This document shows, piece after piece, positions 1-5,451 of a stretch of 7,453 bases of DNA. How positions within the stretch are numbered: the stretch's first letter is position 1; the number at the start of each line of letters is the position of its first letter. The notes under the pieces are model-generated. The model saw only the letters and a list, made by a program, of their open reading frames with translations. It searched no databases and was not told the DNA's origin. The position numbers and the translations under genes were made by a program. This stretch comes from an uncultured Pseudomonadota bacterium. GTDB taxonomy: Bacteria > Pseudomonadota > Gammaproteobacteria > Burkholderiales > Eutrophovitaceae. The stretch lies in contig CAJXPC010000075.1 of assembly GCA_913057845.1 (NCBI GenBank), forward strand, positions 1 through 7,453, in the 5' to 3' direction.

Positions 1-48
1 CGAGATGTAGAGAGGTCTCGTGGGCTCGGAGATGTGTATAAGAGACAG
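1..48. other. Nextera adapter, P7/i7 side (synthetic)
   Basis: This is library adapter, not genomic DNA. Bases 1-6 match the 3' end of the Illumina P7 primer, 7-14 (GTAGAGAG) match the i7 index primer N707, and 15-48 match the Nextera read-2 transposase adapter ending in the Tn5 mosaic end (AGATGTGTATAAGAGACAG, 30-48). Genomic sequence begins at base 49. Any reading frame crossing this block, such as one opening at GTG 20, has a false N-terminus. Confidence 0.98.
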
Positions 49-61
49 ACCTTCATCAGTC

Positions 62-484
62 ATGTTGAAAATTAAAGTCATTAGAGATGGTCCTTTATCT
101 TTTAACGGACGATTCACCTATCGTGACGAGCAGGATGTGTCTCGCAAGTTGGGATGCGTCCCATTGAGCTTATGCCGCTGTGGCAAGACGAGCAGTATTC
201 CATTTTGTGATCGATCTCATATTTCGTTTCTGTTTACAACAGATGATCACCTCAACGTGGAATATAAAATCAGGAATGAGAATATTGCTCCGTTAGATGG
301 AGCCGTTCTTGTGAAGGCGATAGCGGGCGGACCTTTTTATATAACTGGATCAGTATCTATCGGCGATGAAAACCTAGCGATTTGGGAGGGGGATCAAGTG
401 AAGCTGTGTCGATGTGGCTATTCACAGATGAAACCGTTTTGCGATGGTGCGCATAAAAATAAACATCCGGCTGGTGGGGGCTAG
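62..484 (+). CDS. Dual-CDGSH iron-sulfur domain protein
   Basis: Small iron-sulfur protein of the CDGSH (mitoNEET-related) family. Two complete motifs of the form CxCx2[S/T]x3PxCDx[S/A]H are visible: C38, C40, C49, H53 and C116, C118, C127, H131. Each is the 3Cys-1His ligand set that holds one [2Fe-2S] cluster in this family. Each motif follows a similar lead-in (DGPLSFNG near residue 10, GGPFYITG near residue 89), so the protein looks like an internal duplication. The first motif reads CDRSH rather than CDGSH. Family members are linked to redox and iron-sulfur chemistry, but the partner and exact role are unknown here. There is no signal peptide, so it is probably cytosolic. I chose ATG 62 because MLKIKVIRDGP fits the usual family N-terminus. 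No ribosome site is visible, and adapter begins only 13 bases upstream, so a start further upstream cannot be excluded. It ends 20 bp from the convergent next gene. Confidence 0.88.
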   Translation: MLKIKVIRDGPLSFNGRFTYRDEQDVSRKLGCVPLSLCRCGKTSSIPFCDRSHISFLFTTDDHLNVEYKIRNENIAPLDGAVLVKAIAGGPFYITGSVSIGDENLAIWEGDQVKLCRCGYSQMKPFCDGAHKNKHPAGGG

Positions 485-504
485 TTAATGCATAGAGATC
501 AGAG

Positions 505-1485
505 TTAAAGCATTTCGAATATTTCTTTTAGTCGTTCTCGGTCGTAACGTGTTCCTTTTTTTAAAGGTGTGATCGGCAACCATGTGCCAGAAGTCTTATC
601 ACCAATTGCGAAACGAAAAACATAATCCGGCTCCGATCCCATACGCAAGTCGCTGATTACCAGATGATCTTCGATGATCTCTGTTTTGAGAAAATCGTGT
701 GCAAACCATTGGAGTTTTTTATAACTCACGTATGCAGATGCCAGAGCTTTCGCTTCTGGGTCGATATCTACTTGTCGAAAATTAATCTCTTGATTAGGCT
801 TACGCAGGGAGTAAAAACCCTCCTGATATCCTTCGGCATTCATCACAACGACGCGCCACAGCAACGTATTAAAGGGCGTGGGGACGGTAAAGTATTTTTC
901 TGTCTCAGTGATGTTCAGGTGTAGCGCCGAGGCCAGCTTATGATCGACCATGCTTTTCCCTACCCACGACCAAGCTAGATATCCGGAGCTTATTAGAAGT
1001 CCTATCGCCAGAGTTGTTTGGATGTATTTCCATCGGGGTGCCCATATCACGAAAACTGTCGAGAGGACGAGTGGAAGCGTGTAAGCCGGATCGATAATAA
1101 AAATTGTGGACCACATTACCGGTGGCGAATCGAGGGGCCAAAGTAGCTGCGTGCCGTACACGGTATGGGCATCTAAAATCGGATGGGTTACCAGCGCGAG
1201 TGTGATTGAGGCTAGCCAAGTATAGGGGTCGCTTGAGACGCAATTGGTGAGCTTCCTGGCAATAAACCAAATTAATAGCGATAGCGTAACCAGTACCAGA
1301 AAAGAGTGACTGAATCCTCGATGCTTAATGAAATTGTCGATGGGGTCAGCGTAGCGTATCAGCACATCTAGGTCTGGCAGTGTGCCCAGTACAGCACCGA
1401 CTACCGCCGCGCGACGCTTATCTTTTGGGGATACGCATATTGCGCCGGCAGTAGCTCCAAGAGCAATTTGAGTCAGCGAGTCCAA
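505..1485 (-). CDS. YdjM-type inner-membrane metal-dependent hydrolase
   Basis: 326-residue integral membrane protein of the YdjM/DUF457 family, annotated as putative metal-dependent hydrolases; its substrate is unknown. Family signatures are clear: N-terminal MDSLTQIALG, LPDLD at 36-40, HRGFSHS at 55-61, and THPILDAHTVYG at 100-111. The conserved Asp and His residues in these blocks are the presumed metal ligands. Hydrophobic segments near residues 62-77, 90-103, 124-148 and 155-173 are likely membrane helices, followed by a soluble C-terminal part of about 150 residues containing TPFNTLLWRVV (203-213). The start is TTG at 1483-1485: it gives exactly the conserved MDSLTQ terminus, and no in-frame ATG fits. 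It lacks a clear ribosome site and lies 18 bp after the stop of the dehydrogenase gene, so translation may depend on coupling to it. It is the last gene of the minus-strand cluster. E. coli ydjM is LexA-regulated, but I see no LexA box here. Confidence 0.87.
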   Translation of the reverse strand: MDSLTQIALGATAGAICVSPKDKRRAAVVGAVLGTLPDLDVLIRYADPIDNFIKHRGFSHSFLVLVTLSLLIWFIARKLTNCVSSDPYTWLASITLALVTHPILDAHTVYGTQLLWPLDSPPVMWSTIFIIDPAYTLPLVLSTVFVIWAPRWKYIQTTLAIGLLISSGYLAWSWVGKSMVDHKLASALHLNITETEKYFTVPTPFNTLLWRVVVMNAEGYQEGFYSLRKPNQEINFRQVDIDPEAKALASAYVSYKKLQWFAHDFLKTEIIEDHLVISDLRMGSEPDYVFRFAIGDKTSGTWLPITPLKKGTRYDRERLKEIFEML

Positions 1486-1503
1486 AGAGACAGCTTTTGT
1501 GTG

Positions 1504-2889
1504 TTATATGGTGAAAATTTTTCCGGGGTTCATGATGTTTTTTGGGTCGAGTGCCTTTTTAATACTACGCATGACAGACACTGCTTCACCGTGTTCCGCA
1601 GTTAAAAATTTCATCTTCCCAAGCCCAATGCCATGCTCTCCGGTGGAGGTGCCGTCCATAGCAATAGCGCGCATGACTAATCGGTCGTTCAATCTTTCTG
1701 CTTCTTTGAGTTCGTGTTCCTCTTCTCTCTTAATCACGAAGCCAAGATGAAAATTCCCATCCCCAGCGTGACCGACAAGTGGTGCCATCAAAAAGCTATC
1801 GGCTAGATCTTTTTTGGTTTCTAAAATGCATTCGGCAAGTCGTGAAATGGGGACACAGACATCGGTTGCCCACACTTCAGCTCCGGGTCGTAGGGCTTTA
1901 GTGGCATAAGTAACGTCGTGCCGTGCTGCCCATAGTTTATTTCTATCTTCTGGTTTGGTAGCCCATTTAAATTCTCCGCCAGAGTTCTCTGCGGCAATGG
2001 CCTGCACCGTTTCTGCTTGCTCCTGAACCCCAGCTTCGCTGCCGTGAAATTCTAGAAATAAGGTATCTTTCACTGGATAGTCGAGCTTTGAAAAAGCGTT
2101 AACCGCCCCCATTTGAACATCATCCAGTAATTCAATTCTAGCGATGGGGACACCTAGTTGTATCGTTTGTATCACGGTATCAATTGCGCCCTCAAGTGAA
2201 TCAAAAGAGCATACGGCTGCTGCCATAGCTTCGGGGATTCCGTAGAGCTTTAAAGTAACTTCTGTAATAATCCCAAGGGTTCCTTCGGAGCCAACAAACA
2301 GTCGAGTTAAATCATAGCCGGCGGCAGACTTGCGCGCTCTTCTTGATGTGCGAATAATACGTCCGTCTGCTAGGACGACGGTGAGCGATAATACGTTTTC
2401 TCGCATCGTTCCATATCGAACAGCGTTCGTTCCTGATGCCCGAGTGGCCGCCATACCGCCCAAAGAAGCGTCCGCACCAGGGTCAATCGGGAAAAATAGG
2501 CCTTGGTCTCTAATGAATTCATTCAGTTGCTTTCGAGTCACTCTTGCTTGCACAGTACAATCCAAGTCCTCGGCATTGACACGTAATACTTGATCCATGT
2601 GCATGAGGTCGACGACGATGCCCCCGTTATGCGGAATGACATTGCCTTCGAGGCTCGTACCTGTTCCATAGGCAATAACGGGAATTTCAAATTCAGAACA
2701 TATCTTTACAATTTCTGAAACTTCTTCTGTCGTTTTTGGAAAAACCACGACGTCAGGTCGGTGTGGATGGTGCCACGATTCATCTTTTCCGTGTGTGTCT
2801 CTAACCGAGGGATTGGTTGAAATCCGCTCGTTGAGCAAGCTGGATAATTTATCGAGTATGGTCTGTGAATCTTTTTCTGGAAGAGCCAT
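1504..2889 (-). CDS. FAD-linked D-2-hydroxyacid dehydrogenase (LDHD/D-lactate type)
   Basis: 461-residue flavoprotein of the VAO/GlcD superfamily, closest in motif pattern to the LDHD (D-lactate dehydrogenase, cytochrome-type) branch. It would oxidise D-lactate or a related D-2-hydroxy acid to the 2-oxo acid and pass electrons to a quinone or cytochrome acceptor. The N-terminal FAD-binding domain shows GTGTSLEGN (75-83), DPGADASLGGMAAT (136-149) and FVGSEGTLGIITE (198-210). The C-terminal cap shows TDVCVPIS (342-349), GHAGDGNFH (373-381), TGEHGIG (416-422) and NPGKI (454-458). H374, H381, E418 and H419 match the metal-binding set of this family. The length is full for a bacterial member, with no signal or targeting peptide. 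It lies 30 bp downstream of yffB. No iron-sulfur partner (GlcF or LutA type) is adjacent. Glycolate or longer or aromatic 2-hydroxy acids are alternative substrates; the neighbouring racemase-like gene supports a 2-hydroxy acid substrate. Confidence 0.92.
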   Translation of the reverse strand: MALPEKDSQTILDKLSSLLNERISTNPSVRDTHGKDESWHHPHRPDVVVFPKTTEEVSEIVKICSEFEIPVIAYGTGTSLEGNVIPHNGGIVVDLMHMDQVLRVNAEDLDCTVQARVTRKQLNEFIRDQGLFFPIDPGADASLGGMAATRASGTNAVRYGTMRENVLSLTVVLADGRIIRTSRRARKSAAGYDLTRLFVGSEGTLGIITEVTLKLYGIPEAMAAAVCSFDSLEGAIDTVIQTIQLGVPIARIELLDDVQMGAVNAFSKLDYPVKDTLFLEFHGSEAGVQEQAETVQAIAAENSGGEFKWATKPEDRNKLWAARHDVTYATKALRPGAEVWATDVCVPISRLAECILETKKDLADSFLMAPLVGHAGDGNFHLGFVIKREEEHELKEAERLNDRLVMRAIAMDGTSTGEHGIGLGKMKFLTAEHGEAVSVMRSIKKALDPKNIMNPGKIFTI

Positions 2890-2919
2890 GTTTTATTAAA
2901 CCTGTAATCGAGTTGTAAG

Positions 2920-3282
2920 TTAGTTTTTACGTGCGAACTTCATCTGTTGGTATTGAGCCTCAGAAAATCCAATGTGAACCTGCCCAGAGTCATCAACCAA
3001 AACCGGCCTTTTTACTAATGAAGGATATTGTTTCATTAGTTCACATGCTTTTTTTTTGTCAACGTTGGCACGTTCGTCGTCATTTAGTTTACGCCAAGTG
3101 GTACCCCGAGTGTTGAGTAGGGCGTCCCAGGACACCAACTTACACCAAGCCTTGAGCGATTTTTCATTGACCCCTTCTTTTTTGTAGTCGTGAAAATCGT
3201 ACTCCACCCTGTTTAAAGAAAGCCAATTCATGGCTTTTTTCATCGTGTCGCAGTTTTTAATACCAAAAATTTGGACGCTCAT
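2920..3282 (-). CDS. yffB: YffB, ArsC/Spx-related thioredoxin-fold protein
   Basis: 120-residue protein of the arsenate reductase-related YffB family (E. coli YffB is of similar length). Diagnostic segments are GIKNCDTMKKA at 7-17, with the single redox Cys at C11 in a C-x-T context, RGTTWRKL in the middle, and SLVKRPVLV near residue 89. The Arg after the conserved Lys (KRPVL) is the position that helps bind the anion in ArsC proteins. YffB homologues are thought to act as glutathione-dependent thiol reductases rather than true arsenate reductases. The gene is often found beside dapE in gammaproteobacteria; here it sits between the racemase-like gene (14 bp upstream) and the dehydrogenase gene (30 bp downstream), an unusual setting. 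No clear ribosome site precedes the ATG. A run of nine A on the coding strand (3049-3057) encodes three Lys; the frame is intact across it. Confidence 0.92.
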   Translation of the reverse strand: MSVQIFGIKNCDTMKKAMNWLSLNRVEYDFHDYKKEGVNEKSLKAWCKLVSWDALLNTRGTTWRKLNDDERANVDKKKACELMKQYPSLVKRPVLVDDSGQVHIGFSEAQYQQMKFARKN

Positions 3283-3296
3283 TTTATTAGTCTATT

Positions 3297-4388
3297 TCAA
3301 AGGACCAAATATTGCTCGACGGCTTTTTCGTCCCATGAAATCCCGATCCCTGGCCGGTCCGGCGTTATTGCCATTCCATTGATAATTTTGAGAGGCTCTT
3401 GAACCACGCCGGCTCCCCAGTCCATGTATTCGAGCCAATGTCGTGTGGGTGAAATAGAAAGTAGGTGACAACTAATTTCTGGGAACAAATGACTGGAGAG
3501 GTCTAAAGCGTTTGCTTGGGCTAGGGCTGCTGCTCTTAGCCATCCGGTGACGCCTCCTATTCTTTGCACATCAGGCATATAAAAATCCCCCGCCTCTGCA
3601 TCAATTGCTTTTTTCATCTCTAATGAGTTTAGTAGGTTTTCTCCGATTTGAATCGGGGTGTTAATCGATACGCGGATTTTCGCGCAACCTTCGTAGTCAT
3701 CATGACGAATTGGATCTTCGATCCAGTAAAGGCCCTCATCATCAAGTGCTTGACAACGTTTTATGGCTTCATTCAATGAGAGTGATTGATTAAAGTCAGC
3801 CATTAGGCCAATGTCATCGCCAATTTCTTTTTTGACAGATCGAATGGCGTCAAGATCTAAGTTGAAGTCAGGTCGTCCAATCCGCATTTTTACAGCTTTG
3901 TAATCGCCGCTGCTGATGAGTTCCTGTGCTAATTTTGGCAAAGTGTCTGCAGTTTCATTGGTCCAAAGCCCACAGCTGTTATAGGCTTTGATTGAGGTTG
4001 GAGTACCGCCAAGTGCGGCGGCTAAAGGAAGCTCTTGGCTTTTTGCGAGGATGTCCCAAGCCGCCATGTCAATGCCTGCAAGTACGCAACCTAAAATCCC
4101 GTGGGTATCATATAAAGTGAAGTGTCTCCTGAGTTTGCTTTCAATATCCAAGGGAGACACGGTGTCTCCGACGATAAGCTCGCAAACGGCATTAAAGCAG
4201 TCCACAGTCGGCTTGAGCATGCTTTTGGAGAAAGTGAATAAGTACGTGTGTCCCGTGATCCCTTCATTAGTTTCTATGTCGATGAGGACAAGGGCGGCTG
4301 TATCGATCGCACCACTCGCAGGACGAGGTGGGTATTTGATTGGGGCGGCTACGGCTCGAGCTCGGAACCCTGTGATCGTAATGGGCAT
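3297..4388 (-). CDS. Mandelate-racemase-like enolase-superfamily enzyme
   Basis: 363-residue member of the mandelate racemase (MR) subgroup of the enolase superfamily, alignable by eye along its whole length with Pseudomonas putida MR. Such enzymes abstract the alpha proton of a carboxylate using an acid/base pair and a Mg ion. Metal ligands D198, E224 and E250 match MR D195, E221 and E247. The His-Asp dyad H300/D273 matches H297/D270, and E320 matches E317, all with a constant offset of three. K167 matches K164, but R169 replaces K166, the base acting on the S-enantiomer in MR. The specificity loop near residues 20-30 also differs: MR V22, V26 and V29 align with P21, S25 and I28. A 2-hydroxy acid racemase or sugar-acid dehydratase is therefore more likely than strict mandelate specificity. 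The ATG has the best ribosome site in the window. The gene lies 39 bp after the reductase gene and 14 bp before yffB. Confidence 0.92.
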   Translation of the reverse strand: MPITITGFRARAVAAPIKYPPRPASGAIDTAALVLIDIETNEGITGHTYLFTFSKSMLKPTVDCFNAVCELIVGDTVSPLDIESKLRRHFTLYDTHGILGCVLAGIDMAAWDILAKSQELPLAAALGGTPTSIKAYNSCGLWTNETADTLPKLAQELISSGDYKAVKMRIGRPDFNLDLDAIRSVKKEIGDDIGLMADFNQSLSLNEAIKRCQALDDEGLYWIEDPIRHDDYEGCAKIRVSINTPIQIGENLLNSLEMKKAIDAEAGDFYMPDVQRIGGVTGWLRAAALAQANALDLSSHLFPEISCHLLSISPTRHWLEYMDWGAGVVQEPLKIINGMAITPDRPGIGISWDEKAVEQYLVL

Positions 4389-4394
4389 GGTTAT

Positions 4395-4400
4395 CTCCTC
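4395..4400 (-). promoter_or_regulatory. Strong Shine-Dalgarno for the racemase-like gene
   Basis: GAGGAG on the minus strand lies 6 bases before ATG 4388. It is the only near-consensus ribosome site in the window and fixes this start. Neighbouring genes have weak or no such site, so this enzyme may be the best translated of the cluster. Confidence 0.8.
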
Positions 4401-4427
4401 TTTCGACTTTTAAATTTGTATTAGGAC

Positions 4428-5363
4428 TTAAGTTTGAGCTTCTTCGGGTTTACCATCTTCAAAGAGTTTCAATGCCTTATAGACGAATGCATTCGCAGGA
4501 GTCGGGACGTTGAGTGACACCCCGAGTTTTGCCACCGTCCCTGAGAACCAAGGCACTTCGAGTCGGTATCCTCGCCGCAAATCACCACACATTGACGCGA
4601 CCATACTCGGCGGATAACCGTCGATGATGGATAACTGATCGTTAACAACGTTTTCCCCAAATGTTAGACCCTTAGCTTTGGCGACCTCGATAATTTCTGA
4701 GAGTATTTGAACGAGTAGATTTCTTGTTTCAGTGTCATTCCGTATTGGGCCAATAGGCATTCTGCATAGCGTCGTCATGGCTGACATAGTGACTAAACGT
4801 ATATATTTTTCCCAAATTGCAAGATTAATATCTTTGGGTATCTCGACTTTGATATTCGCGGCCTGACAAGAGTTAAACAACAATTGCGCTCGTTCTGATG
4901 TGGAGTTGTCCAGCTCCCCAAAAATCAGACTCGCCATGTTTCCGTTATGTCGAATGACCCCTGGCTCTTCTATTAATGCGGCAATGTTGGCGACTCCGCC
5001 CATGACATATTTTTCAGGGTAGGTTTCTTTTAATTTGTCTTCCGCTAAGATTCCATTTTGAAGTGAGATGATCCCCGTTTTAGCCTTCAGTAGAGGTTTG
5101 GCAGCCTGTATGGCTTCATCAGTAGCCCATAATTTCACTGCGATTATTACGATATCTACGGGTCCTATTTCGTGTGTGTTATCGGTACATTGGACGTTAG
5201 TCAAGTGCATGTCGCCGAGGGCTGAGTAGACTTTTAGGCCTTGGCGCTTCATCGCATCTAAATGCGCACCTCTAGCCACAAATACAACATCTTCCCCGGC
5301 CTCGCTAAGCCGCGCACCAAAATAACCGCCAACGCCCCCGGTGCCAATCACTGCTATTCGCAT
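4428..5363 (-). CDS. Ketopantoate-reductase-family oxidoreductase (probably not PanE)
   Basis: 311-residue NAD(P)-dependent oxidoreductase of the ApbA/PanE (2-dehydropantoate 2-reductase) family. The N-terminal Rossmann fold opens with GTGGVG (7-12). AVKLW carries K77, and QNG (102-104) holds the conserved Asn. The C-terminal helical domain carries catalytic Lys K186 in WEKYIRLV, S257, and E269 in RLEVPWFSG. Compared with E. coli PanE (K176, N180, N184, S244, E256), the Lys, Ser and Glu are kept, but the two Asn positions are L190 and S194. This pattern belongs to a widespread KPR-like subfamily usually annotated by homology only. The family also includes NAD-dependent D-2-hydroxyacid (D-mandelate) dehydrogenases, which suits the racemase-like gene 39 bp downstream. 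No other pantothenate gene is nearby. It is the first gene of the minus-strand cluster. The ATG is preceded by a GGGGA-type ribosome site, and the Rossmann motif begins at residue 3 as expected. Confidence 0.87.
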   Translation of the reverse strand: MRIAVIGTGGVGGYFGARLSEAGEDVVFVARGAHLDAMKRQGLKVYSALGDMHLTNVQCTDNTHEIGPVDIVIIAVKLWATDEAIQAAKPLLKAKTGIISLQNGILAEDKLKETYPEKYVMGGVANIAALIEEPGVIRHNGNMASLIFGELDNSTSERAQLLFNSCQAANIKVEIPKDINLAIWEKYIRLVTMSAMTTLCRMPIGPIRNDTETRNLLVQILSEIIEVAKAKGLTFGENVVNDQLSIIDGYPPSMVASMCGDLRRGYRLEVPWFSGTVAKLGVSLNVPTPANAFVYKALKLFEDGKPEEAQT

Positions 5364-5381
5364 TCTTTTCCCCAGAAAAAT

Positions 5382-5401
5382 AGAACAATTATATTTTTGA
5401 A
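5382..5401 (+). repeat. Direct repeat copy 1 in the divergent promoter region
   Basis: A 20-bp element with core ACAATTATAT and ending TTTGAA. It matches the copy at 5424-5443 in 18 of 20 positions. The two copies start 42 bp apart, about four helical turns, so both would face the same side of the DNA. It overlaps a minus-strand TATAAT. Possible operator half of a paired site, or chance similarity in AT-rich DNA. Confidence 0.6.
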
Positions 5402-5423
5402 TCTTAGATTAGTGCTGTCGACG

Positions 5424-5443
5424 AGTACAATTATATATTTGAA
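5424..5443 (+). repeat. Direct repeat copy 2 in the divergent promoter region
   Basis: Second copy of the 20-bp element, differing from copy 1 at two positions (T for A at 5426, A for T at 5437). It ends 8 bp before the aminotransferase ATG and overlaps the plus-strand -10 candidates. A protein bound here could therefore block that gene, while copy 1 would cover the opposite promoter. Confidence 0.6.
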
Positions 5444-5451
5444 GTGAAAAG

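Larger units (their letters stand above)
505..5363 (-). other. Predicted five-gene transcription unit
   Basis: Five minus-strand genes follow each other with gaps of 39, 14, 30 and 18 bp and no visible terminator or internal promoter, so they are probably co-transcribed from the divergent region at 5364-5451. The order is KPR-like reductase, racemase-like enzyme, YffB, LDHD-type dehydrogenase, YdjM-type protein. This is inferred from spacing and strand only. No hairpin-plus-T-run terminator is seen in the 20-bp gap at the distal end (485-504). Confidence 0.65.
5364..5451. promoter_or_regulatory. Divergent intergenic promoter region
   Basis: This 88-bp AT-rich spacer lies between the start codons of the minus-strand cluster and the plus-strand aminotransferase gene, so it should hold both promoters. 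On the minus strand a perfect TATAAT occurs at 5388-5393, and another at 5430-5435. The nearest -35-like box is TCGACA (5416-5421), 22 bp from the first, which is too far for a standard promoter. On the plus strand TACAAT (5426-5431) and TATATT (5434-5439) are -10-like, without a convincing -35. The weak -35 boxes and the direct repeats overlapping the -10 elements would suit a regulator-dependent promoter; that is inference. Confidence 0.5.

Noticed and set aside
485..504. Possible bidirectional terminator between the convergent genes
   Set aside because: The 20-bp gap has no stem-loop of useful length and no T-run.
938..1270. Open frame on the minus strand overlapping the YdjM-type gene
   Set aside because: It is out of frame with a well-supported membrane protein, has no recognisable motif, and its composition looks like a shifted reading of the same sequence.
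1485..1492. AGAGACAG, identical to the last eight bases of the Tn5 mosaic end, as a possible chimera junction inside the contig
   Set aside because: Only eight bases match, the rest of the mosaic end is absent, and the genes on both sides are intact and correctly spaced, so this is chance.
1486..1503. LexA box before the YdjM-type gene, as known for E. coli ydjM
   Set aside because: CTGT is present, but the matching ACAG at the required spacing is not.
1504..2889. Glycolate oxidase subunit GlcD as the specific identity
   Set aside because: No GlcE or GlcF gene is adjacent, and the motif pattern resembles LDHD-type D-lactate dehydrogenases more closely; only the broader call is justified.
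2920..3282. True arsenate reductase ArsC as part of an arsenic resistance operon
   Set aside because: The sequence fits the YffB branch (GIKNCDTMKKA, RGTTWRKL), and no arsB, arsR or arsH gene is nearby.
3988..4413. Plus-strand open frame of 141 codons antisense to the racemase-like gene
   Set aside because: The opposite strand carries a full-length enzyme with nearly all catalytic residues and a strong ribosome site; this frame has no motif support.
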